From: Onchidella celtica
Taxonomy: Eukaryota; Mollusca; Gastropoda; Systellommatophora; Onchidiidae
Length of the DNA: 64,000 nt
Direction: 5' to 3'
NCBI GenBank assembly: GCA_963931925.1
Contig: OZ007571.1
Coordinates: forward strand, 7,787,444-7,851,443
Every line of letters starts with the position of its first letter. The first letter of the stretch is position 1. This document shows positions 55,647-64,000 of this stretch, piece by piece. The notes under the pieces are model-generated. The model saw only the letters and a program-made list of their open reading frames with translations. It ran no database searches and was not told where the DNA came from. The position numbers were made by a program, and so were the translations under genes.

Positions 55647-58097
55647 ATGACAACTACCATCCATGTCCTTCAGTCTCATATTGCCAGTATCTCCAAAAAA
55701 CGACACATCCATGCAGAACTTCTGAAGTGTACTATTTCAGGCCCCATTTTTCAATTTATCCACGGGGTCACATATAATACCAACAAGACCCTTTATAATT
55801 TATTGACATCGGCTAAGAAGAGAAAACTTAGCAACTTAAAATCAAATCGCAAGGTAGTTCTTGAAGAACACATTCCTGTTCCGGAACCATCTACAAATCA
55901 CGTCAATAAAGTGGTATGCATTCCGGAGGACCTTCATTTGACGGAAGATCAAATGCATGTCCTCAGCAAAGGTCTCAAATTTATTCCTGTCCAACAGAAA
56001 TATGACAAATACCAATCACTTAGAGATGTGCAATCTTACTTCCGTCGCCTTCGATTGCAATACCATTTCATGAATCATAGCTCACAACGTCATGATGATG
56101 ATATGTTTACAAAATATGCTACGCGGAAGTCTGACTGGACCCCCAACACAGGTGAATCTCAAGTTCTTGACCTGTACGTCAATAAATGTTGGAATGACAT
56201 CAAACGCCTACCACAACGCAAAATTCGTCGTTTCAATTTAACAACATCTGAGAGACGTGCTTTACAAGAATTGAAAAACAGAGAGGACATCATCATAAAA
56301 CCGGCTGATAAAGGTGGAGCTGTTGTTGTCTGGCGTAAAGACCTATATATCCAGGAAGGGGAGAAACAACTTCAAAATCATACTTTTTACGCCAGGCGTG
56401 CCAATGATGGCACGTTACCTTACAATGACATGGTCAAACATACACTCACTGATCTAGTTCATCAGAAAGAACTACCCCGTTCTTCCCTCCACCTTTCATT
56501 TCGTCCTAGCCAGTTGGGTTCGCCCACATTCTACTTGCTTCCAAAAATTCACAAGATTGGTAATCCAGGAAGACCCATTGTTTCGGCCTGTTCTTGTCCC
56601 ACCGAAAAGATTTCTCAATTCCTGGATAGTGTATTCCAGCCTCTTGTCACACAACTTCCTACATATGTTAAGGATACCAATGATGCTCTTAACATATTTC
56701 AGCAGACGCATTTCACTGACACCACTACTAAACTTCTTTTCCTGATGGATGTCGGTTCTCTGTATACTTCCATACCTCATGTTGATGGACTGAGAGCCGT
56801 TCAATATTTTCTGGACCGTAGGCTTGACAAATATCCTAGTACCCATACCCTCCTCCGACTCACGGAACTTGTACTTACCCTTAACTCTTTTGAGTTTAAT
56901 GGGGAATTCTTTGATCAAATCAGTGGTGTCGCCATGGGTACTAAGATGGGCCCTAGCTATGCTTGCCTGTTTATGGGGTACCTGGAATCTCTTATCAAGA
57001 GTGATTACACTGGCCGTCAACCAGAGGTGTATATGAGATACATTGACGATGGTTTTGGAGTGACCTCTATGTCCCAATCTGAATTAGAGGCTTACTTGTC
57101 CTTTGTCAATGACTTTCATCCATCCATCAAATACACCTCCCATATTTCTACCGATTCCATCGACTTTTTGGACATCAAGGTCTCATTGACACCCACGGGA
57201 CTGTCCACATCTGTGCATTATAAGGACACGGACAGCCATACGTACTTACATTATGGTTCTTCTCACCCGCGTTCTTGCAAGGATGCCATTCCCTTTTCGC
57301 AATTGCTCCGTTTGCGTCGTCTTTGCCAATCGGATGCAGACTTTGCCACTGAAGGCAAGAGGATGTTAGAATTTTTTCGTCTTAGAGGTTATCCAGAACA
57401 TGTTCTGGATAAAGCCTGGTCGAGGGCCCGTAATATCAGTAGGCTGGATGCCCTCACTCCCAGACAAAGGAGGGAAGATAATCGTATCAAACTAGTTTTC
57501 ACTTATCACCCCCAATCTTTTCCTATTAAGCAAGTCCTCCTTAGAAATCTCTCTATCTTGAGGGCTGACCAGAGCCTCAATGACATGCTTGATGCAACAC
57601 CTCCTCTGCTGGTATATAGACGATCCAAAAACTTAAAAGACATTTTGGTCCGGAGCAGGCTCATTCACACTGACCGTTGCGGTACTAAACCGTGTGGCAA
57701 TTCTCGTTGCAAAACGTGCACACATGTCCTTCAATCGTCTTCCATCGAGTGCCCTTTGTCGACGTTCAGCATTAAGGAAGGCTTCACTTGCCATAGTCGC
57801 AATCTGGTGTATGCTATCCGCTGTGCCAGGTGTCATATGTTGTACATTGGTGAAACGGGACGTCAGCTTCACACTCGGTTTCGGGAGCACCTCCGTGACA
57901 TTGAAAATCGAAATGGAAAGCCTGTTTCTGTCCATTTTAATCGACCAGACCATGAGCCATCCAACGACATTCAAATTCTGGGGCTCAAATCTTGTCATGC
58001 AGGCGCTGATGTACGCTTTGAAACCGAACAACGATTAATTTTCCAGCTCGGCACTATCACTCCCCATGGCATCAATGTCCAACATTGCCTTCGATAA
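55647..58097 (+). CDS. Penelope-like reverse transcriptase with GIY-YIG endonuclease
   Basis: An intact 816-aa ORF. RT landmarks in order: LPKIHKIGNPGRPIVSA (about 297-313), motif A MDVGSLYTSIP (Asp about 368), the B-like block SGVAMGTKMGPSYA (about 425-438), motif C MRYIDDGFG (YIDD at about 465-468) and DFLDIKVSL. A Cys cluster CGTKPCGNSRCKTC lies at about 678-691. The GIY-YIG nuclease starts near residue 720 (LVYAI, then YIGETGRQLHTRFREHL) and closes with the conserved Glu region FETEQRLIF. This RT plus C-terminal GIY-YIG layout defines endonuclease-bearing Penelope-like elements; the Cys cluster is typical of the Penelope/Poseidon/Neptune group. The nuclease nicks target DNA and the RT copies the RNA from the nick. 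In-frame codons continue about 35 residues upstream of this ATG, so the original N-terminus was probably longer. Confidence 0.93.
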   Translation: MTTTIHVLQSHIASISKKRHIHAELLKCTISGPIFQFIHGVTYNTNKTLYNLLTSAKKRKLSNLKSNRKVVLEEHIPVPEPSTNHVNKVVCIPEDLHLTEDQMHVLSKGLKFIPVQQKYDKYQSLRDVQSYFRRLRLQYHFMNHSSQRHDDDMFTKYATRKSDWTPNTGESQVLDLYVNKCWNDIKRLPQRKIRRFNLTTSERRALQELKNREDIIIKPADKGGAVVVWRKDLYIQEGEKQLQNHTFYARRANDGTLPYNDMVKHTLTDLVHQKELPRSSLHLSFRPSQLGSPTFYLLPKIHKIGNPGRPIVSACSCPTEKISQFLDSVFQPLVTQLPTYVKDTNDALNIFQQTHFTDTTTKLLFLMDVGSLYTSIPHVDGLRAVQYFLDRRLDKYPSTHTLLRLTELVLTLNSFEFNGEFFDQISGVAMGTKMGPSYACLFMGYLESLIKSDYTGRQPEVYMRYIDDGFGVTSMSQSELEAYLSFVNDFHPSIKYTSHISTDSIDFLDIKVSLTPTGLSTSVHYKDTDSHTYLHYGSSHPRSCKDAIPFSQLLRLRRLCQSDADFATEGKRMLEFFRLRGYPEHVLDKAWSRARNISRLDALTPRQRREDNRIKLVFTYHPQSFPIKQVLLRNLSILRADQSLNDMLDATPPLLVYRRSKNLKDILVRSRLIHTDRCGTKPCGNSRCKTCTHVLQSSSIECPLSTFSIKEGFTCHSRNLVYAIRCARCHMLYIGETGRQLHTRFREHLRDIENRNGKPVSVHFNRPDHEPSNDIQILGLKSCHAGADVRFETEQRLIFQLGTITPHGINVQHCLR

Positions 58098-58465
58098 TTC
58101 CACTGTTGCTAATATCAATATATATATATTATATATAATTTTCTTTATTATTATTATTTTCTTTCATTTATTTATCTATTTGTTTATTTATTTATTTATT
58201 TATTTTTATTTTTTTAATCTCTTTTTCTTTTTCTTTTCATTTACTGCGACTCCTGACATTGCGCACCATCCCTGTCTTGTGCTGTGAGGCACTATATGGC
58301 GCCTTCATCTTGGTTACTAACCAATTGCGTCACTTCCTGCTTCAATGCTTTTGGCGCACGGACGTGCTTTGGTGCTGCTAAAGAAGCAAGAACTCGCAGC
58401 TAAGTAAACTGTTTCACTTCGTTCCTGTTGAAGTCTTTTATTGTTCGTTTTTTTGTTTTTTTTCA

Positions 58466-58489
58466 CTTGACAAAGGCGAAAGCCGAAAA
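58466..58489 (+). ncRNA. Hammerhead-ribozyme-like motif of the Penelope-like element
   Basis: A GGC-GAAA-GCC hairpin followed directly by GAAA resembles stem II and the GAAA core strand of a hammerhead ribozyme. The segment before it reads TTGACAA where the ribozyme core has CTGANGA, so two core positions differ (including the catalytic G8 position). Hammerhead motifs are known in Penelope-like elements. I could not identify stems I and III or a cleavage site, so this copy is probably a decayed version. Confidence 0.35.
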
Positions 58490-58592
58490 TTTATGCATTT
58501 TCTGTCTTCTCTTTAGTTTGCTTTGTACTGTTTGGGTTTTATTTCTCACGCGGGGCTTCGCAACATACAACCTTTTCTTTTTGCCCAATTTT

Positions 58593-58653
58593 GACACTGG
58601 TAGACATACGTCATATAGACATAGATACAGACAGACTTATACACTGGTAGACA
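58593..58653. repeat. Middle piece of the tandem array
   Basis: One and a fraction units: ACACTGGTAGACATACGTCA, TATAGACATAGATACAGACA and GACTTATACACTGGTAGACA, caught between the Penelope-like element and the Helitron. Confidence 0.75.
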
Positions 58654-59421
58654 TCTATACTAATAAAAGTGAAACCTTACGACAATTGCTGCGCGCCTTT
58701 CGCTACTCCTCTGTTAATGCTAATTCGGTGGCCCTCAGATTTTATACAGCGCTTAGTAAAGACTGTCGTCGCGTCCCCGGCACAGAAAATAAAAAAATAA
58801 TTAATAACTCGCAGAACGTTTGTATTAGTTTCTAGGTTGCGACACATTGGCGTTCGATCTATTTTTTCGGCAAATGTAATTGAGATTGGTTCCGGTATCA
58901 GTATCACACTCACAAATTGCGCATTCAATTACAATATCACAAGCACAAATTGCAGTCGCCGATAATGCTGAATCGCCTTGGCTTGGCCCCTCATATTCCA
59001 CGTTTAATTATAGACACATGCAAAAAATACTGAAATCTAATTATCTACGCGCATTGTAGCTTTAAAAATGCATTTTATCATCGAAATTTAACTTAAACTT
59101 GAACGAACGGTAGACCTAAAGCTTCGATTTCTATCGGAACGGTGAACGACTACAATAAATTAACAAATGGCGTTATCACTTCCTGCGATGTGTTCACTAA
59201 CAAACTAACCCGTGCGCAAATCACAGCCATTTGACCGATGCTGACGGGATGCGCAGGATGTCAACGCGCAAAGGGAGAGCAGTAAGACTTATCTAAAAAC
59301 AAACAAACAAAAATAAAATAAAGCTAAAGGAACAGGCAAAATGAAGCAGGTCCATAATAATCACCCAGAACTGAAACTAATAAATCGATTTATCCCGGAC
59401 AGGGCCGGGCAACTCAGCTAG
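58654..59421 (+). mobile_element. Non-autonomous Helitron
   Basis: The 768-bp element begins TCTATACTAATAAAAGTGAA and ends in CTAG. A hairpin with stem CCCGG/CCGGG (59394-59409) lies 8 bases before the CTAG. It sits between A (58653) and T (59422). Removing it restores GGTAGACA|TACGTCATATAGAC, a perfect unit of the surrounding array. TC start, CTRR end, 3' hairpin, AT target and no target duplication are the Helitron criteria. No Rep/helicase is encoded. Confidence 0.85.
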
Positions 59422-59575
59422 TACGTCATATAGACATACATACAGAGAGACTTATACACTGGTAGACATACGTTGTATAGACATACATACAGACAGACTT
59501 ATACACTGGCAGACATACGTTATACATGTATAGACATACATAGACAGACTTATACACTGGCAGACATACGTCTTA
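59422..59575. repeat. Right arm of the tandem array
   Basis: About three units of roughly 47-50 bp: TACGTCATATAGACATACAT, ACAGAGAGACTTATACACTG and close variants. Confidence 0.85.
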
Positions 59576-59941
59576 TAAATTATATACATTTTTCTCACAT
59601 TTTGCTGATGCCATGAATAGAGTTAGCACTCTCTAACCCTGTGTTTGGGTCAAGGAATGCGGGCATGACCCAAAATGAACTGTAACCTTTTCTTTTTCAC
59701 TAAGAGTCATTACATTGATTTCCTCAAGCAAATACACCCCTATTTTCTCTGTATATATCACGAGCAATTTCGCTGGCAATTTTAACAGTTTACTTATTTA
59801 TTGAGTTTGGACGTTGGATGTTAAATAATCTTTAATCCCGGCAGAGCTGAATTTGACCTCAAGAAGTGGTTCGACGATATTTTTGCCAATCATTATCGAA
59901 ATGCAGACGAAGCTTTCACGTGTAGTTATAATTATACTTAC

Positions 59942-60013
59942 CCCAGAGACCGCCAGATCCTGCGACCTTCTCCAAATAGACTTGGCAATTGTCTTAATTA
60001 CATCCGTAAACCC
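59942..60013 (-). CDS. Candidate minus-strand coding exon of an unknown gene
   Basis: On the minus strand a T-rich tract and CATATGATCAG precede 24 codons reading GFTDVIKTIAKSIWRRSQDL and AVSG, followed by a consensus donor GTAAGTATA. The length is exactly 72 nt, phase 0 at both ends. I do not recognise the peptide and see no neighbouring exon, so it may be chance. Confidence 0.3.
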
Positions 60014-60314
60014 CTGATCATATGCGGAAAAAAAAAACACCCCTGTCTCATCAGATAAAATCAAATACACTGTCATTTTGACATAGAACATGTCTGCATA
60101 GATGAATTACAAGGTGGTCCTATATATGTCATAAAGCAAACACAAATACAAAAATAACACCTATACTAGCAACAACAACAATAAAATACACTTTATATGG
60201 TCTTAGTTTGGAAGGTGAAAAATAATAGCGAAAATACTGACAACAAAATCTACGAAATAACTGATAAGACAAAAAGTAACAATAAGATGCAACAAGGTAA
60301 TAAAAACAGGAAGT

Positions 60315-60630
60315 GGCTATTTTCACGACACGTCGTGAAAATCGCCTCCGTGAAGTTTTCCACGACATGTCGTGGAACTGGCCTTGGTGAAGTTTTTCAC
60401 GACGTTTCACGACTTATTACAGCTACCCCAGCCCCTTTTCGCCTGATTAGTCAATCTGACTACTGCCCATTGATACAAACTGACTAGACCCTCACGCCCC
60501 CCAGGTTCCGACCTTCCGCTCAGTGGGGGAGGCCATTTTGAGTCAGAAAAAAGGTCAACTCTGATTGGATGAAAAACGTGTCGTGAAAAAATCTCTCCAC
60601 GCTTTTTTCCACGATATGTCGTGTGCCTAG
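60315..60630. repeat. Cluster of CACGAC/GTCGTG palindromes
   Basis: Five blocks: a 22-bp near-palindrome at 60320-60341, the perfect 20-bp palindrome TTCCACGACATGTCGTGGAA at 60358-60377, the direct pair TTTCACGACGTTTCACGAC near 60395-60413, a half palindrome at 60571-60592 and another at 60603-60621. The first part is also a 37-bp tandem duplication (GTGAAGTTTTCCACGAC and GTGAAGTTTTTCACGAC). Confidence 0.75.
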
Positions 60631-61056
60631 ACACTTCGATAAAAACAACAGAACAATTTCAATTACACAGCAATAACAAAAACAGCAACACAACAACAAT
60701 TAGCTTCAATTTCAGTATACAGCAATAACAAAAACGTGTGGCACAAACATGTTTTCTTCCTCTAATCTGCTAGGCAACTGGGGAGACAATCTGACAAACA
60801 GGAAATAGCTTAGAGGTAAAAACAATCTTGGCTTAGAGATTAATTCGGGGTTTTATGGGAATTCCCCAATTCAAACAGAGATTATATGTTGCTTCACACC
60901 TCTAGCTGTATTATGACATAAGTTCAGAGAGGTCGTGATTGATGGAGCAAACGGGGGAAAATATCATCTTCATCGTCATTTTTTTAAACACGCCTTGAAC
61001 AATAGATGGTTTTGCGGTAAAATTTGCAGTTAAAATCTAAGAGTATTTGAGTGTTT

Positions 61057-61438
61057 GCAAGCTTACTCACTCACCCACTCATTCATTCACTCACCTACAC
61101 ACTACCTCATTCACTCACTCACTCGCTTGTTCATTTACCCACTCACTCACTCGTTCACTCACTCATTCATTCATTAACTCACCCACTCACTCATTCAATC
61201 ATCCACTCACCCACCCACTCACTCACTCTTTCACTCACTCGTTCACTCGCTCATTCATTCACTCACTCACCCACTCACTCATTCAATCATCCACTCACCC
61301 ACTCACTCAGTCGCTCACTCACTAATTCATTGAGTCACCCATTCATTCGCTCATTCACTCACTTATTCACTTATTCATTGAATCACCCATTCATTCGCGC
61401 ACTCACTCACTCATTCACTCCCTCACTCACTCCCACAC
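61057..61438. repeat. (CACT)n/(CATT)n tetranucleotide array
   Basis: About 380 bp of CACTCACTCATTCA variants. The His/Ser/Thr-rich ORFs across it are artefacts of the repeat. Confidence 0.93.
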
Positions 61439-61889
61439 ACCAATGTATCCAGCACACTGACCCTGGACGATCCTGACAGTGAACAGAACATCACTCATTG
61501 TCATTCCATCACGTGACATCTCTGACATCTCCTCTGACACTGACATCCGGACATGCCCAATATCCGACAATCCAATAACGGAATACCGGCGGTATCACTG
61601 AAAAACTCGTCAGCACCTGATGTTTTAACACTTGAAGGTATTTCCTACCTCGTTAAATGTCTTATCTTGCCTGGCGAAATAAATATTAGCCTATAAAATA
61701 AGAATGTATGTAGCAGTGGCAACCTCGGGCACATTCGATATTTACAGGGCGAGGTTTTTCCGAATATCGTAAGCGAATCTTGAGCAAGAATATTTAGGCG
61801 TGTTGGAGGATAAATGTATACATGAATATATCAAAACTAAATTTGGTGGAAATATGTCAATGAAGCAGTGAACAAATAAATAGAAGGAA

Positions 61890-62075
61890 TCTCTCTCTCT
61901 CTCTCTTTCTCCCAACCCCCTCTCTCTTTCACTCTCTTCTCTCTCTCACTTTCCCTCCTTATCTCGTTCTCTCTTCATCCCCGCTCTCTCTTCCCCCATC
62001 CTATCTCTCCGTGTGTCTCAGTAGACCTCTCTGTCTGTCTCTGTCTCGTTTATCCCACTCTCTCCTCTATCACTC
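61890..62075. repeat. CT-rich low-complexity tract
   Basis: CTCTCT runs with CCC, TTT and CTGTCTGT interruptions. Confidence 0.85.
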
Positions 62076-62364
62076 TTTCCTTCCCGTGTATCAGACTTAC
62101 TGCGAACTTATTTTATACCACACAATTATTATTTTCATCTTCTAAAGACCGACTAAGGCCAAACGGAAACAGAATCTCCTTACACTCAACAACAGTAGGG
62201 GGCCTATACAGTACTTACAGTCATGTCTAGGAATAAAAATACCGTATTATCTTTATCAATAGAACATTTTCAATTATCATGAATTATAATGGTATTAAAT
62301 GGCTGGGGATTCTATGAGTGACGATGAGTGTATTGTAATATTTATATTAAACGTATAGGAGATA

Positions 62365-62580
62365 TCATATTAAGCCCCGAATGGCACAGTCAGCTCCTGG
62401 CAGACAAGAAGTTCACACCATAATTTCCTGTATTTTCCGAGTAAATCTGGGAAGACCCTGTCATACTAAGCTCAGGCAGACACAGTCAGCTTCTGCCATT
62501 ATTTTGTGTGTGTACATTTTGCTGGCAGCGACTGGCTGTGACGTTCCGAGTTTAGTGTGATGCCCCGTCATCATTAAAAT
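62365..62580 (-). mobile_element. MITE, second copy of the 17.55 kb family
   Basis: On the minus strand it shares GCTGCCAGCAAAAT, AATGGCAGAAGCTGACTGTG and GAGCTTAGTATGACAGGG with 17553-17775. Its ends are themselves inverted (ATATCATATTAAGCCCCG and GGCATCACACTAAACTC). No coding sequence. Confidence 0.55.
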
Positions 62581-63466
62581 TTCTATGTATTTATACAATA
62601 AAAAAATCGGTAATAATTATCATTCGACCAAGTTAACTTTCAGGCACTTACATGAGTATCTGGGAACCAGTTAATTATTCAGAGTTAACTGACATTGTGA
62701 TATATTCATATTATCTCAGGCCGATCGAGAAGTTTCCAGAAGACTTTGACGTCCACGTTTAAGGGCCTGACGATCTGATGTTGTACTCCCCCCCCCCCCC
62801 CACTCCCCGTCCAAAATCAATAGGGCACAATTAATTTACTTCTTTCTAGGGTTCTGGAATATGGGGCAAAAAAGGGCTGTCAGTGTCATTTGCAGTTGGG
62901 AGAATACATGTAAATTGTGCATACAAATTTACTTCAAGTCATTAATTTAAACTACATGTATGAATACTTTCATTTTGCATAACAGAGAATACGTAGCCCA
63001 CCTCTAAAAGGCAACAGAGCGGTGGATTACTCAGGTTTTAGAATATCTGTAATCTTACGTTAAATTTCAGTAATTCCGGATACTGCGATTACGTGGTTTT
63101 ACTACAGCTGAAACACAATAAACAGTAAAGCAGTCTTTGATTTCCGGTAACACAGCTGCAGAACATGGTCATGAAACTTCAGAATCTGGATAAATATAAT
63201 TATTTGTAACACTTATAATAATAATAATAATAATAATTATAACTGTTGGATTGATTATATTGACAGATAACCAGCAGAACATCGCAGATGCCCCACTGTG
63301 AATTGATTACTGTTTTATTCCTGTGTAATGTTTGCCATTTCATATTCAAAGATTAGATTCAACGGCGTTTTGTCCCGAGCGCAAAAACGGATGACGTCAT
63401 CTCATTATTGTATCCGAACCCTGAAAACCGAAGTGGTTTACATCTTTAACTGTACGTGGATCTTAA
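62581..63466. other. Stretch without a supported gene
   Basis: A C-run at about 62787-62801 and a TAA trinucleotide run at about 63210-63235 are the only structures seen. Confidence 0.45.
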
Positions 63467-64000
63467 TCTATACTATATATATTTGTGGACTTGGGATTTT
63501 TGTGTGCGCCTATCTCAAAAACCACTGACCAGAGTGGGGCCAAATTTGGCATGGAATCTTTTTATGATTTATCGGAGGTTCTTAGCCTATTCAGATGTTC
63601 GAAACTGTTTGCATTCTATTTGTGATTATCCGTTATTTTCTTTGTTTCGCGTTCTTTAAGACTTGGGAACGCCATTAACATTTTTTAACAACTAACGAAG
63701 GTTACTTGCCAGTTTAAAAAAAAAAAAGTTTGGCTTCTCAAATTAAATACCAAAATATTGACATCTCCTTTGCGCCAAAAGACAGTACAGCAATTTCATA
63801 TAAATTAGACCTGTGTTGACATTGTTTTATTAAAATATTAAAATTTCCTGGGAACGTCTTTTATGTTTTGTTTCCTCACCTATCCCACTGGCTCCTTAAA
63901 TTGACCGATCTGGCCACACCCAAACGTTATCTGGCTATCTTGCCTGGAAACTGCCAAAGGTATCGATATTTCGCGGTAATTTCAAAGCACAATTACCGAG
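63467..64000 (+). mobile_element. Helitron-like 5' end running off the window
   Basis: TCTATACTATATATATTTGT after an A, followed by TATCTCAAAAACCACTGACC and GGCCAAATTTGGCATGGAA, is the kind of 5' terminus found in Helitrons and shares TCTATACTA with the element at 58654. The 3' end would lie beyond the window, so this is less certain. Confidence 0.45.

Larger units (their letters stand above)
55535..58592 (+). mobile_element. Penelope-like retroelement inserted in a tandem array
   Basis: About 3.06 kb of foreign sequence splits a minisatellite array. It contains the RT/GIY-YIG ORF (55647-58097) and a 3' region of about 500 bp with an AT-rich tract and a hammerhead-like motif at 58466-58489. 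The reading frame is open upstream of the first ATG (KGFYSKFHPAIGHLTPKEIA) as far as the array, so the 5' end appears truncated or lacks an own start. No long direct repeats flank it. Confidence 0.85.

Noticed and set aside
56496-58038. Antisense and alternative-frame ORFs of 62-193 aa across the Penelope-like element
   Set aside because: Shadows of the 816-codon RT/GIY-YIG frame.
61047-61476. His/Ser/Thr-rich ORFs of 92 and 141 aa
   Set aside because: Translation of a CACT/CATT array.
1-64000. A CRISPR array or bacterial-style operon
   Set aside because: The tandem repeats lack unique spacers of constant size and the genes are clearly eukaryotic and intron-containing.

Overview
This window is animal genomic DNA: genes are split by GT-AG introns, the sequence is AT-rich and packed with microsatellites, and it carries Ty3/Gypsy, Penelope-like, Helitron, tRNA-SINE and many MITE-type repeats. 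The repeat set suggests a marine invertebrate (a mollusc or another lophotrochozoan, or a non-vertebrate deuterostome). The species cannot be fixed from the sequence alone.

Host genes. The clearest gene is a five-exon, plus-strand heparan sulfate glucosamine 3-O-sulfotransferase-like gene (coding exons between 21100 and 37563; 398 aa; all four junctions GT-AG and phase-consistent). Its first intron holds a complete Ty3/Gypsy insertion, and later introns hold MITEs and a possible 36-nt cassette exon. A second plus-strand gene is seen by its 3' part: a Ser/Thr/Pro-rich mucin-like exon (about 49479-49995), a transmembrane exon (50827-51016) and a terminal exon (53373-53427). A solo LTR sits in its last intron. 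A single candidate minus-strand exon lies at 59942-60013.

Mobile DNA, left to right. (1) 1-2986, minus strand: the 5' part of an LTR retrotransposon running off the left edge, with LTR, tRNA-Pro-like primer binding site in three tandem copies, leader and gag. (2) 6740-7020: three tandem tRNA-like units. (3) 10926-11820: about twenty copies of a 45-bp minisatellite. (4) MITEs at 14.2, 17.4, 17.55 and 24.1 kb, and a LINE tail at 20.8 kb. (5) 24893-29280: a Gypsy element with near-identical LTRs and CTAAC target duplications, but with the reverse transcriptase core cut out of pol. (6) More MITEs at 32.1, 32.7, 33.5 and 46.9 kb. (7) 51744-52970: a solo LTR of the same family as element 1, flanked by GTCCT duplications. 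(8) 53618-53848: a hAT-type MITE; 54600-54866: a tRNA-derived SINE. (9) 55.5-58.6 kb: a Penelope-like element with an intact RT plus GIY-YIG ORF, and 58654-59421 a non-autonomous Helitron, both inside one tandem-repeat array. (10) 60315-60630: a cluster of palindromes. (11) 63467 to the right edge: a second Helitron-like 5' end.

The 2.99-6.74, 7.0-10.9, 11.8-20.4, 37.6-49.4 and 60.6-63.4 kb stretches show no gene I can support. No previously undescribed multi-gene system was evident. The most unusual signals are the palindrome cluster, the triplicated LTR-end/PBS unit, the tandem tRNA-like trio, the RT-less young Gypsy copy, the candidate sulfotransferase cassette exon and the intact Penelope-like element with a hammerhead-like motif.
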